From JALSNL01 sp036479585 (GTDB lineage: Bacteria > Bacteroidota > Ignavibacteria > Ignavibacteriales > Melioribacteraceae): a DNA stretch of 64,000 nucleotides. Below, piece after piece: positions 34,995-43,993 of this stretch. The position numbers were made by a program, and so were the translations under genes. Each line of letters opens with the position of its first letter. Position 1 is the first letter of the stretch. The notes below the pieces were generated by a model. That model was given only the letters and a program-made list of their open reading frames with translations. It was not told the DNA's origin and ran no database searches. The stretch covers positions 496,001 to 560,000 of the forward strand of contig OZ245062.1 in assembly GCA_965224785.1 (NCBI GenBank). The letters are read 5' to 3'.

Positions 34995-36794
34995 ATGAAA
35001 AATAATTTTAAAATATTAGTTTTATTCTCACTACTATTCCCGTTTTGGGTATTGAATGCACAGTTTGCAACAGAACCTTTAAGAAGTGATGTGTATTCCT
35101 TTTTATCAACTTTAAGTCAAAAAGGAATTATTACTTATAACGACTTAGTAAAACCACTGTCGAGAAAGTATATATCTCAAAAATTGGTTGAAGCAGAAAA
35201 AAACTCAGCAGAGTTAACAAGAATACAAAAGGAAGAATTACAATTTTATTTTAAAGAATTTGGTTATGAAATTGATCATTACTCAAATAGGGAAAAGAAA
35301 AATCATAAAACGAGTAAATCAAAAGTTAAGAAAAATGCAAAGGATAAAAAGCGTAATATATTAGATAAAAGTTGGAGTGTAGAAACTCTTCGTCCTAGAT
35401 ACACTAGAAAAATTGTTGAAGAGATGGCAATTTTTAAGTATGATTGGTATAATAGATTCAGGCCTTTTTATTATGAAGGAAAAAATCTTTTATTACATAT
35501 CAATCCTATTTTAGGTTATGAAGTTGGTAATTGGGAAAAGGATAATTATCAAAATGTTTTTCTTGGAGCAAGTTTCAAAGGTTATCTTGGCGATTTTTTA
35601 GGATTTAATTTTGAACTTGTTCAAGCAAGACAAGCACCTAGAGTTAGAAGTTCTTTGTACAATAACTTTTCAAAAAATACAACAATAGATTTACAGTTAG
35701 CGGATAGTGAAAGATTAGAATACTCAACAATAAATGTTAACATTGGTGCAGATTGGGATTGGGGTTCTTTAGTAATTGGGAAGGATCATTTGAACTGGGG
35801 ATATGCAGAAAATGGGAAAATAGTTCTTTCTAGTAAAGCACCTTCTTTCCCATATTTAAGACTCGATATTTCGCCAACTAAGTGGTTTAGTTTCAATTAC
35901 ATTCATGCTTGGTTAAACTCTGATGTTATAGATTCTAATTCATTTTATTCAACTCTTCGTCCTGGGAATGAATGGTATAATCCTCAAAGGTACACATATA
36001 TTAGCAAGTACTTAGTTACACATTCTGTTAAGATCACACCTTTCAAAGGTCTTGATTTCTCGTTTGGAGAATCTGTTATTTACTCAGATAATTTACAGTT
36101 TGCATATTTAATTCCAATTATGTTTTTTGATTTAGTAGATGAATATTTAAATAGAAATGATAATTTTGCTGGAGCTAGTACACAATTATTTTTAGCTATT
36201 AGTTCAAGAAACCATATAAAAAATACTCATCTTTATGCTAGTTTTTTTGCTGATGAGTTAACCCCTGAGAGTTTGTTTGATCCTGAATTGCAATATTATA
36301 AATTTGCTTTTACTTTTGGTGGTAGTGTCGTTGATCTTCCAATTGATGATTTAACACTTAAAGCTGAATTTTCAAAAATCTATCCGGGTAATTATAGACA
36401 TTTTATACCCACATTAAGTTATGAAAGTTCTTCAAGTTTGATGGGACATTGGATTGGAGATAATGGTGATTTAATTTATGGTGCTATTGACTATAAGATA
36501 ATGAGAGGACTAAATGTTAAATTATGGGGTCAATATATTAGAAAAGGAACTGAAGCAAGGGGTAATAGAGCTTATAAAGTTCAAATACCGCAACCTCCAT
36601 TTTTATTTGTAGATAGAATAAGCGATAGAAAAAATTATACTTACTTGGGAATTGAATCTAAATTTGAGATTACTCATGATTTATTTATAAAAGTTCATTT
36701 CCAATATATAGAAGTTGAACAAGCAAAAACTGAAACTGAATTTACTACAAAAATATTTAGAGATTTTTCCTTATTGTTTGGTTATGGTATTTAA
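34995..36794 (+). CDS. Wzi-like capsule assembly outer-membrane protein (second paralogue)
   Basis: A 599-residue exported beta-barrel protein related to the one at 30139. It has a signal peptide (MKNNFKILVLFSLLFPFWVL, then NAQ). The helical start (FLSTLSQKGIITYNDLVKPL) mirrors the first paralogue. A lysine-rich insertion follows at about residues 98-125 (NREKKNHKTSKSKVKKNAKD) that the first paralogue lacks. The barrel strands include DWGSLVIGKDHLNWGYAENG and FPYLRLDISPTKWFSFNYIH, parallel to the other copy. Two such proteins in one locus may serve two polymers or form a hetero-assembly. Confidence 0.82.
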   Translation: MKNNFKILVLFSLLFPFWVLNAQFATEPLRSDVYSFLSTLSQKGIITYNDLVKPLSRKYISQKLVEAEKNSAELTRIQKEELQFYFKEFGYEIDHYSNREKKNHKTSKSKVKKNAKDKKRNILDKSWSVETLRPRYTRKIVEEMAIFKYDWYNRFRPFYYEGKNLLLHINPILGYEVGNWEKDNYQNVFLGASFKGYLGDFLGFNFELVQARQAPRVRSSLYNNFSKNTTIDLQLADSERLEYSTINVNIGADWDWGSLVIGKDHLNWGYAENGKIVLSSKAPSFPYLRLDISPTKWFSFNYIHAWLNSDVIDSNSFYSTLRPGNEWYNPQRYTYISKYLVTHSVKITPFKGLDFSFGESVIYSDNLQFAYLIPIMFFDLVDEYLNRNDNFAGASTQLFLAISSRNHIKNTHLYASFFADELTPESLFDPELQYYKFAFTFGGSVVDLPIDDLTLKAEFSKIYPGNYRHFIPTLSYESSSSLMGHWIGDNGDLIYGAIDYKIMRGLNVKLWGQYIRKGTEARGNRAYKVQIPQPPFLFVDRISDRKNYTYLGIESKFEITHDLFIKVHFQYIEVEQAKTETEFTTKIFRDFSLLFGYGI

Positions 36795-36874
36795 TTATTA
36801 GAGTTTCTGCAAAATAAATATTAAAACATCAATGGGACAAATATAAAAAACTATAATTATTTGCTCACAGTTTT

Positions 36875-36982
36875 CATCTCCGCCCCTAAAGCTTTCGGGA
36901 TAATCGGAGATCCATTATTTGTGTTGCCTGGATTCCCAATCAAAGTTTATCCCGTGCTTTTAAGTGGGGTTAGGAATGACAA
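36875..36982 (-). repeat. Dispersed GTCAT...GGAATC-type intergenic repeat
   Basis: Within the 411-base gene-free gap 36795-37205, the reverse strand from 36982 reads TTTGTCATTCC, then AAGCACGGGATAAAC and TTGGGAATCCAGGCAAC, then GGATCTCCGATTATCCCGAAAGC. Alternating GGATTCC/GGGAT blocks are the mark of the repeat family also seen at 43042, 44421, 54644 and 62420. It can form an imperfect hairpin. The rest of the gap is AT-rich, with a TGAGACA half-site at 37119-37125 and no gene. Confidence 0.6.
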
Positions 36983-37214
36983 AGAAATCTTATTTTGCAG
37001 AAGTTCTATTATAAAACTGACTTGACCTAAATTTCAGGTTTCTTATACTTTAATAACTTCAATTCTATTTTCCATTTTATAAAAAAAAACATCTATTTAT
37101 TATAAAAAATTATTATTTTGAGACACTTAATAATTTCAATATATTAACAAACCACTTAAACTAGTATCTTAACTAATTCTACAATTAGTTATTCAAAAAA
37201 AGCACTTGGCTATT

Positions 37215-37736
37215 ATGAAAAAAATATTTCTTATTTCAATTTTCACACTTATTCTTCACGGATCGTTTTTCGCACAAGAATCAAGAGATTACCAATTAGG
37301 TTCACAATTTTCTTCCACTTCACGTAATATTTATGGTGGGTTTTATGATTATTCAGATCCTGAGACATTTAATATTAGTATTTCAGTTTGGGGATTTGTA
37401 AAATATCCGGGCAGATATGTTATCCCAGAATATACAACAGTTATTGATTTATTGTCTTATGTTGGCGGTCCAACAGACGATTCGAATTTAGGTGAACTAA
37501 GAATTTATAGGATTGGTAAAGATAATACCGAACAGATGCTAGCATTTGATTTCAATGATTTAATGTGGGAAGATGAATTGGACTCTAAATATAGAGATGT
37601 TCCAAAGTTAAAACCTAGTGATATTTTTGTTGTTCCAGGGGAACCCAGAATGTATTTTTTGGATTGGCTATCAATAGTGTTTAATGTAATTTCTGCACTA
37701 AGTTTATTAGTTTCATTGTATGTTACATTAAAATAG
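37215..37736 (+). CDS. SLBB-domain polysaccharide export protein
   Basis: A 173-residue exported protein with a signal peptide (MKKIFLISIFTLILHGSFFA). It has one SLBB domain (ISVWGFVKYPGRYVIPEYTT to FVVPGEPRMYF) and a C-terminal hydrophobic anchor (WLSIVFNVISALSLLVSLYV). The Poly_export domain normally before SLBB is missing: only about 30 linker residues separate the signal peptide from SLBB. It may therefore work with another export protein, perhaps the one at 2151. I chose the ATG at 37215 rather than the TTG nine bases upstream. The Wzc-like kinase gene follows after 20 bases. Confidence 0.82.
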   Translation: MKKIFLISIFTLILHGSFFAQESRDYQLGSQFSSTSRNIYGGFYDYSDPETFNISISVWGFVKYPGRYVIPEYTTVIDLLSYVGGPTDDSNLGELRIYRIGKDNTEQMLAFDFNDLMWEDELDSKYRDVPKLKPSDIFVVPGEPRMYFLDWLSIVFNVISALSLLVSLYVTLK

Positions 37737-37756
37737 CAATTAAGGAGAAACAAAGT

Positions 37757-40081
37757 TTGGCAAATAATAATCTAAATGATTTTAATAATAATGATGCATC
37801 GTACCTAAGAGAGCTGATGGCCGATGAGGAAACTCATTCGTTAATGGACTATGTAAATATAATTAGACATCATCAGTTAGCAGTACTTCTTATTAGTCTT
37901 GCTGTACTTGCTCTTGCTATTCTTTATGCTGCAACTGCTACAGATATTTACAAAGCTAGTACAATGCTTAAAATTTCAGAACCACAAGGAAGTATTCTAG
38001 ATGCTTCATCTTTTTTGCCAGAATTTGCTGGTGGAGGTAAGGCAGATAGATTTATTGCAAATGAAATTGAAACTATAAAAAATATTACAATCAGAGAAAA
38101 AGTTGCAACAGTAATTGTTGATTCATTTGCTGTGGGTATGAATAAAGATTTGTACTCTCTCATATTAAACAAAGATTATTTTGATAGTAAAGATCAAAGT
38201 AAACTAAAATCTTATGATGACATAGTGGAGTTACTTGAGAAGAAAGTATCCATTGAACAAAAAAGAGGGTTGGATTTTATTGAAGTTTCCGTACAATCTC
38301 CCTCACCTAAAGAAGCAGCACTAATTGCTAACACTTACGCTAATGTTTATAGAGAATTTAATTTATTAGATAATAGAAAACAAGTAAGCAAGGTTAAAGA
38401 ATTTCTTGCTAGACAAAAAGATGAAAAATTAAATGAACTAATTAATGCCGAAGATGATTTGACAACCTACCAACTTAAAGGTGGAGTTATTGAGTTAGAC
38501 GAACAAGCTAAATCTTTAATTGAAACAATGGCGAATTTGGAATCTAAAATAAATTCGGCTGCAATTGATATGTCAATAGCAAAAGAAAATTTAATTCAAT
38601 TTAAAGAAGAATTTGATAGAAAAAATCCAACCCTCTCTAGCTATCTTGTTAATAAGTCTTCCGAACCTTATGTTCTGAAGTTGCAAGAAGAAATTGCAAG
38701 TTTAGAGGCAAGAAAAGATATTGCTTTAGCTACTAAGCAAAGGATTAAAAACCCAAGAGTAATAAAAGAGTTTGATGAAAAAATGACTGAGTTGAAAGAA
38801 AGACTAAAAAGTAAAAATGATGAATTTCAATCATCTTTACTTGCGTCAACTCCGGAAGAAATTAAGGTTATTACACAGAGGATATTTGAAGAGCGAGTTA
38901 GGTACGAAGCTGCGAGAGCTTCACATAATCAATTAAAAAAGTTTATTAAAGGTTACGAAACTAAGTTTGATAAATTACCTGAAAATACGATAGATCTAGC
39001 AAGACTTAGCAGACAAGCAATTTCGTATGAAAAGCTTTACCTTTTGTTGGAAGAAAAATACCAAGGTGCTTTAATTACTGAACAATCTACAACTGGAAAT
39101 GTTCTTCAATTAAATACAGCACGTGTTCCAAGAGAACCTTCCAAACCAAATAGAAAATTGATTATACTTATTGGTTTAGTTTTAGGGTTAGGTTTAGCAT
39201 TTGGCTATGCTTTACTTATGAATTATTTTGATAGAACTGTTAAAAGTCCGGATGATATTGAGGGTAAAAATATTAATCTTCTTGGTTGGGTGCCTAAAGT
39301 AGAAGAATCGAAAATGAAAGGTCATGGCTCAGAATTTATAGTTGCAAATAACTCTGATTCTGTTGCAAGTGAAGCTTTTAAAGCTTTAAGAACTAGAATT
39401 AGATATTCAAAGATTGAAGGTGATGCTAAAACTATTCTTATTACTTCTTCAGCTCCCGGAGAAGGGAAGTCAACAGTTTCAGCAAATCTTGCTGGTAGTT
39501 TTGCTTTATCAAATAGACGAACTGTGATTGTTGATTGTGATTTACGAAAACCAAGAGTTCATAATATTTTTAACCAAAAAAGATTTCCGGGTTTTACGGA
39601 TTACTTTGTTGGCAGAGCTACTTTTGAAGAAATACAAAGAACAAGTGATATCGAAAATTTATCTTTTATTCCTGCTGGAACTATTCCTCCGAATCCATCT
39701 GAAATTTTAGATTCAAGAGGGATGAAGTCTTTTGTTAGAAAACTAAGTAATGAGTTTGATATTGTAATACTTGATTCACCTCCGGTTTTAACAGTTACTG
39801 ATGCTGAAATTCTTTCAAGAATTGTAGATGAAACAATTTTAGTTGTTTCTGCTAATAAAACAGATATTGAACTGATGTCCAAAGCAGTTGCATTGTTGAA
39901 ACATGGAGAAGATAGTTCCTTCATTGGAGCTTTATTAAATAGATTCGAAGTGCAAAGTAGTTACGGATCATACTATAAGTATGCATATACTTATGCGAGA
40001 GATAACGGAAAAGAAAAAAAGAAAACAAAAAAAATTAGTAAACCAAAAAAAGAAAAGATTGAAAAAGTTGATATAACGTAA
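37757..40081 (+). CDS. Wzc-like polysaccharide co-polymerase / tyrosine autokinase (complete)
   Basis: A 774-residue inner-membrane protein. A Wzz domain opens it (LMDYVNIIRHHQLAVLLISL as the first membrane segment, about 42-68). A long periplasmic coiled coil and a GNVR-like region (RLSRQAISYEKLYLLLEEKY) follow, with the second membrane segment near 470-488 (IILIGLVLGLGLAFGYALLM). The BY-kinase domain shows Walker A SSAPGEGKST (about 564-573), Walker A' VIVDCDLRKPR and Walker B IVILDSPPVL. The C-terminus has the expected tyrosine cluster (SSYGSYYKYAYTYARD) and then a lysine-rich end. The start is TTG with AAGGAG upstream. Unlike the copy at 1-2111, its Walker A is canonical. Confidence 0.93.
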   Translation: MANNNLNDFNNNDASYLRELMADEETHSLMDYVNIIRHHQLAVLLISLAVLALAILYAATATDIYKASTMLKISEPQGSILDASSFLPEFAGGGKADRFIANEIETIKNITIREKVATVIVDSFAVGMNKDLYSLILNKDYFDSKDQSKLKSYDDIVELLEKKVSIEQKRGLDFIEVSVQSPSPKEAALIANTYANVYREFNLLDNRKQVSKVKEFLARQKDEKLNELINAEDDLTTYQLKGGVIELDEQAKSLIETMANLESKINSAAIDMSIAKENLIQFKEEFDRKNPTLSSYLVNKSSEPYVLKLQEEIASLEARKDIALATKQRIKNPRVIKEFDEKMTELKERLKSKNDEFQSSLLASTPEEIKVITQRIFEERVRYEAARASHNQLKKFIKGYETKFDKLPENTIDLARLSRQAISYEKLYLLLEEKYQGALITEQSTTGNVLQLNTARVPREPSKPNRKLIILIGLVLGLGLAFGYALLMNYFDRTVKSPDDIEGKNINLLGWVPKVEESKMKGHGSEFIVANNSDSVASEAFKALRTRIRYSKIEGDAKTILITSSAPGEGKSTVSANLAGSFALSNRRTVIVDCDLRKPRVHNIFNQKRFPGFTDYFVGRATFEEIQRTSDIENLSFIPAGTIPPNPSEILDSRGMKSFVRKLSNEFDIVILDSPPVLTVTDAEILSRIVDETILVVSANKTDIELMSKAVALLKHGEDSSFIGALLNRFEVQSSYGSYYKYAYTYARDNGKEKKKTKKISKPKKEKIEKVDIT

Positions 40082-40104
40082 ATTATTTTATAGAGTTTTT
40101 TTAC

Positions 40105-40137
40105 AAAGGCGTTTTTTAGGAAACGCCTTTTTTATTT
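40105..40137 (+). terminator. Rho-independent terminator after the Wzc-like gene
   Basis: A 10-base stem AAAGGCGTTT / AAACGCCTTT (40105-40114 and 40121-40130) with a six-base loop is followed by TTTATTTT. It closes the polysaccharide locus 24 bases after the kinase stop codon. Confidence 0.85.
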
Positions 40138-40181
40138 TAAATTGTCTTAAATTACACTTTAAGTTTTCAAAGTATTAAAAT

Positions 40182-41663
40182 ATGTTTGAACAAAAAATCA
40201 TTGTATTAATTTCCTTTACTATTTACCTATTGTTCATGGTAGTTATTGGAATTTATTTTTACACTAAAACAAAAAATATTTCTGACTACATTCTTGGTGG
40301 AAGGAAACTAAATTCTTTTGTTACTTCGCTTAGTGCTCAAGCTTCAGATATGAGTGGTTGGTTGTTGCTAGGACTTCCCGGCTATGCATATATAGCTGGG
40401 CTTGAAGCTATTTGGTTACTATTGGGTTTACTAATTGGAACATATCTCAATTGGAAATTTATTGCTAAGCGATTAAGAATATATACAGAAATTGCTGGTG
40501 ATTCCTATACACTTCCAGATTATTTTGAAAATAGATTCCAGTCAAAAACTAAAAAATTAAGAATTGTTTCCGCAATTTCTATTCTTTTCTTTTTTGTAAT
40601 TTATACTGCTTCTGGTTTTGTTGCCGGAGCAAAACTCTTTAGTACTGTTTTTAATATCTCGTATAATTCTGCACTACTAATTGGTGGCTTTATAATTGTC
40701 AGCTATACCTTTCTTGGAGGTTTTCAAGCTGTTAGTTGGACTGATGTTTTTCAAGGTCTTATTATGTTGTTTGCAATAGTTTTAGTTCCAATAATTGCGA
40801 TTAACAACAGCGGAGGAATTCTAAAATCAATTGATTCTTTAGACAAACTAAATCCCAATCTATTAAACATGTTAACACTTAATAATGGAGAAGTAATTTC
40901 TATTATAACAATTATATCCTTATTAGGTTGGGGACTTGGTTATTTTGGTCAACCTCATATTCTTGCTAGATTTATGGCAATTGAGAAACCTGAGAAAATT
41001 AACCGAGCTAGAAAAATTGCACTATCTTGGGTGGTAATCAGTTTAGTTTCTGCAGTAATTTTGGGACTTGTTGGTAACTTAGTTATTTCACCTCAACTTG
41101 CCGAGGCTGATTCTGAAAAAGTGTTTATTATTTTAGTTGAAAAACTTATTGATCCAGTCTTTTCTGGTTTACTTTTGGCTGCTATTTTATCTGCAATAAT
41201 GAGTACTGCAGATTCGCAATTATTAGTTGCTTCATCCTCACTTGTAGAAGATATTTATAAACCATTTCTACGTCCTATTGCCTCATCAAAAGAATACTTA
41301 TGGGTTGGGAGAAGTTTTGTTATTCTAATTTCGTTGATAGCTTTAGGGATAAGTTATATCCCAAATTCAAGTGTGTTGGAATTGGTTTCTTATGCTTGGG
41401 CAGGACTAGGAGCAACCTTTGGACCAATAGTTATCTTATCTCTTTACTGGATTGGGATAACTGAAAAAGGTGCATTTGCTGGAATTATTATTGGTGGTAT
41501 AACTGTTGTCATTTGGAAAAATATTTCAGGTGGAATATTTGAATTGTATGAAATTGTACCAGCATTTATCTTAGCAAGCATTACTATTTATATAGTAAGT
41601 AAGGTTACAAATATTACAGATACAAATAAAGTTGAAGAGGAATTTAAACAAATACGAGGTTAA
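40182..41663 (+). CDS. Sodium:solute symporter, PutP-like
   Basis: A 493-residue SSS-family symporter with about thirteen membrane segments. It has ISDYILGGRKLNSFVTSLSA in the first loop. SAQASDMSGWLLLGLPGYAY is typical of PutP proline transporters, as is GWGLGYFGQPHILARFMAIE. SAIMSTADSQLLVASSSLVE holds the second sodium-site serines. Length and motifs suit sodium/proline symport, but related substrates are possible. It has its own transcription unit between two terminators. Confidence 0.9.
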   Translation: MFEQKIIVLISFTIYLLFMVVIGIYFYTKTKNISDYILGGRKLNSFVTSLSAQASDMSGWLLLGLPGYAYIAGLEAIWLLLGLLIGTYLNWKFIAKRLRIYTEIAGDSYTLPDYFENRFQSKTKKLRIVSAISILFFFVIYTASGFVAGAKLFSTVFNISYNSALLIGGFIIVSYTFLGGFQAVSWTDVFQGLIMLFAIVLVPIIAINNSGGILKSIDSLDKLNPNLLNMLTLNNGEVISIITIISLLGWGLGYFGQPHILARFMAIEKPEKINRARKIALSWVVISLVSAVILGLVGNLVISPQLAEADSEKVFIILVEKLIDPVFSGLLLAAILSAIMSTADSQLLVASSSLVEDIYKPFLRPIASSKEYLWVGRSFVILISLIALGISYIPNSSVLELVSYAWAGLGATFGPIVILSLYWIGITEKGAFAGIIIGGITVVIWKNISGGIFELYEIVPAFILASITIYIVSKVTNITDTNKVEEEFKQIRG

Positions 41664-41683
41664 AAATATTTTAGCCTCGTATT
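41651..41683. terminator. Bidirectional terminator between putP-like gene and small reverse genes
   Basis: Arms AATACGAGG (41651-41659) and CCTCGTATT (41675-41683) extend inward through TTAAAA/TTTTAG pairing to a long stem. An A/T run follows on each side. It covers the stop codon of the symporter gene and lies just beyond the stop of the reverse-strand 62-residue gene, so it can serve both. Confidence 0.75.
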
Positions 41684-41689
41684 AAAAAA

Positions 41690-41878
41690 TTACGATAAAA
41701 GTGTAAAAGAAACTACAAATAATAAAACATAAAATGTTCCAAGTCCTATTATAGCAATTTTCTTCTTATATAATTCCTTTCTTATTTCTTCATCAGTTTC
41801 AAAAGCATTTGCATTTACATAGTCATTAGAATATTCTTCAGTTAGAATATTAGCATTTGCATTCTTAAAATTTTCCAA
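41690..41878 (-). CDS. Small single-span membrane protein, 62 residues
   Basis: Unrecognised. The N-terminal 40 residues are polar and Asn/Glu-rich (MENFKNANANILTEEYSNDY). A basic stretch (RKELYKKKIA) then precedes one membrane segment (IIGLGTFYVLLFVVSFTLL), so the N-terminus is probably cytoplasmic. AAGGAG is set 8-13 bases before the ATG, one of the best ribosome sites in the window, which supports real translation. It lies 31 bases downstream of an even smaller membrane protein gene on the same strand and runs tail to tail with the symporter gene. Confidence 0.6.
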   Translation of the reverse strand: MENFKNANANILTEEYSNDYVNANAFETDEEIRKELYKKKIAIIGLGTFYVLLFVVSFTLLS

Positions 41879-41909
41879 AAAAAACTCCTTATTAAATTGT
41901 TTATAAATC

Positions 41910-42032
41910 TTAATCTTTTGTTAATAACTTAAAAAGTTTATCATTATTCTTAGGAAATTTTTTATACATAAGATTAATCCCTATAAAAAATCCAAATAAA
42001 ATAAGTAAATACGTAAAATCTATGTTTTCCAT
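41910..42032 (-). CDS. Very small single-span membrane protein, 40 residues
   Basis: An open frame of 40 codons reading MENIDFTYLLILFGFFIGIN, then LMYKKFPKNNDKLFKLLTKD. One membrane segment (TYLLILFGFFIGINLMY) is followed by a strongly basic tail. AGAGGAC lies 6-12 bases before the ATG. It shares the same MEN beginning and membrane-protein nature with the 62-residue gene 31 bases downstream, so they look like a two-gene unit. The remaining 292 bases up to 42325 contain no gene that I can see. The function is unknown. Confidence 0.55.
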   Translation of the reverse strand: MENIDFTYLLILFGFFIGINLMYKKFPKNNDKLFKLLTKD

Positions 42033-42324
42033 TGAGCGTCCTCTTGAATCTATAAACTCAAACTATATTCGATAGTTTTTTGAAATAATTAAACTATTTT
42101 AGAAAGTTAAAAGCTAAATGTAAACAAAATTATAACTTATTGCAAATAAATAAGTTATGAGCTTAATATAAAGTAAAACAATAGAGAAACTCTTTAACTT
42201 TAATGGAATATGTTCTTATATTTATAAAATATACTATTCAAATCAATTGAATAATTCTTTTTTGTCAAGTTTAAGTTGATTTTCAGAAGTAATATAGATA
42301 CATTCTTTATTTTAAATCTAAATT

Positions 42325-43008
42325 ATGATTGAAACTAACCTCAAAAATATAGTTCAAAAAATAGAAAGCAAATGTAAAAATGTGGGACGAAATCCCTCTG
42401 AAATTACACTTGTTGCTGTTTCAAAATTAAAACCCTTTGAAGCTATAGAGGAAGCATTGGAGCTTGGTTTACGAGAGTTTGGAGAAAACAGAACTCCCGA
42501 ATTTCAACAAAAAGCTGAGGAACTAAGTAAAGATATAAACTGGCATTTTATTGGACATATTCAAACGAAGAAAACAAAAGATATTGTTCCTTATGCAAAT
42601 TTAATTCATTCGGTTGATACACTCAAATTGGCAAATGAAATTAACAAACGAGCTGGTAATATTAATAAAGTTCAACATGTTTTATTGGAGATGAAAACTT
42701 CTGAAGAAGAAAGTAAATTAGGAATAACTAATATTGAAGCAGCAGTTGAAATTTTAGATTTTTGCAAGAACGAAAAAAATATTTTGGTTGAAGGTCTTAT
42801 GACAATGGCTCCATTTACAAATGATGAAGAAGTGATTAGGAAATCTTTTAGAAAAATGAAGAGTAATTTCGATACCTTGAATAACAGAGGATATAATCTT
42901 AAACATTTATCAATGGGTATGACAAACGATTACGAAATTGCAATTGAAGAAGGAGCAACAATTTTAAGAATTGGTACTGCAATATTTGGAGATAGGGATT
43001 ATAGTTAA
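42325..43008 (+). CDS. YggS/PLPBP-family pyridoxal phosphate-binding protein
   Basis: A 227-residue PLP-binding protein of the YggS/PROSC family, involved in vitamin B6 and amino-acid homeostasis rather than a defined reaction. The cofactor lysine is Lys34 in LVAVSKLKPFEAIEEAL. FGENRTPEFQQKAEEL, INWHFIGHIQTKKTKDIV, SMGMTNDYEIAIEEGATILR and IGTAIFGDR are all family hallmarks. The length is normal. It is a single-gene unit as far as can be seen, followed by a repeat element. Confidence 0.93.
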   Translation: MIETNLKNIVQKIESKCKNVGRNPSEITLVAVSKLKPFEAIEEALELGLREFGENRTPEFQQKAEELSKDINWHFIGHIQTKKTKDIVPYANLIHSVDTLKLANEINKRAGNINKVQHVLLEMKTSEEESKLGITNIEAAVEILDFCKNEKNILVEGLMTMAPFTNDEEVIRKSFRKMKSNFDTLNNRGYNLKHLSMGMTNDYEIAIEEGATILRIGTAIFGDRDYS

Positions 43009-43041
43009 GAATATTGGAAATTTTTGGATAATATTTTAGAG

Positions 43042-43124
43042 TGTCATTCCGGTTGTCTTTTGTGCCGGAATCTAATAAACCCAAAGAGATTCCAGTCTTC
43101 CAAAGGAACAGAAAAAAGATGACA
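43042..43124. repeat. Dispersed GTCAT...ATGACA hairpin repeat
   Basis: Begins TGTCATTCCGG and ends GATGACA, about 83 bases. It contains CCGGTTG/TGCCGGAATC and AGAGATTCCAGTC, so it can fold on itself imperfectly. It fills most of the gap between the yggS-like and purine phosphorylase genes. Confidence 0.6.
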
Positions 43125-43171
43125 AATATTTTCTTTTAAGAAATTAAAAGTAGAATGAAAAAAGGGAAATT

Positions 43172-43993
43172 ATGAGTGAACTAATCAACAAAATAAACGA
43201 AACTATAAAAGTAATTAAAGAAGAAACAACTGAAGAATATGGGATAGGAATTGTACTTGGTACTGGTCTTGGCGGATTGGTAAATGAAATTGAAATTGAT
43301 ACGGAAATTAATTATAGCGACTTACCACATTTCCCATTATCAACTGTTGAATCGCATCAAGGTAAATTAATAATTGGAAAAATAAATGGTAAAAATGTTG
43401 TTGCAATGCAAGGTCGCTTTCACTATTACGAAGGTTACACGATGCAGCAAATAACTTACCCAATAAGGGTTATGAAGTTCTTGGGTGTAAGAACATTGCT
43501 TGTTTCAAACGCTTGCGGAGGAATGAATCCAATTTATTCTCGTGGTGATGTAATGGTTATGTTGGATCAAATAAATTTACTTGGCGATAACCCATTGATT
43601 GGAAAGAACGAAGATGAACTTGGACCAAGATTTCCTGATATGAGTGAGCCTTATGATTTGGGATTGATTGCACTTGCTGAAAAAATTGCATTAGAAAATA
43701 ATATCAAATTGCAAAAAGGTGTTTACATTGCAGTACCGGGACCAAATTTGGAAACAAAAGCAGAGTACAGATTTTTGAGAACAACCGGAGCAGATGTAGT
43801 TGGTATGTCAACTGTTCCGGAAAATATAGTTGCAAATCATATGGGAATGAAAGTGCTTGGTTTTAGTATAATCACAGATGAGTGTTTTCCAGATTCTCTA
43901 AAGCCAGTAAATGTTCAAGAAATAATAGCTACGGCAATGGGAGCAGAGCCAAAAATGACAACGATTATGAAAGAGGTTATCAAACAAATTTAA
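43172..43993 (+). CDS. punA: Purine nucleoside phosphorylase, inosine/guanosine type
   Basis: A 273-residue trimeric-type purine nucleoside phosphorylase that splits inosine or guanosine with phosphate. IGIVLGTGLGGLVNEIE forms the phosphate loop at the N-terminus. VESHQGKLIIGKINGKNVVA and MQGRFHYYEGYTMQQITYPI are family signatures. SNACGGMNPIYSRGDVMVML and VPGPNLETKAEYRFLR line the base and ribose sites, and the GMSTVPENIVANHMGMK segment holds the base-binding region. It is followed with a TAATG overlap by a small membrane protein gene. Confidence 0.95.
   Translation: MSELINKINETIKVIKEETTEEYGIGIVLGTGLGGLVNEIEIDTEINYSDLPHFPLSTVESHQGKLIIGKINGKNVVAMQGRFHYYEGYTMQQITYPIRVMKFLGVRTLLVSNACGGMNPIYSRGDVMVMLDQINLLGDNPLIGKNEDELGPRFPDMSEPYDLGLIALAEKIALENNIKLQKGVYIAVPGPNLETKAEYRFLRTTGADVVGMSTVPENIVANHMGMKVLGFSIITDECFPDSLKPVNVQEIIATAMGAEPKMTTIMKEVIKQI

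Noticed and set aside
43882..43992. A 37-residue extension at the start of the small membrane protein after punA
   Set aside because: These codons are an out-of-frame reading of the punA end. The ATG overlapping the punA stop gives a clean membrane-protein start.
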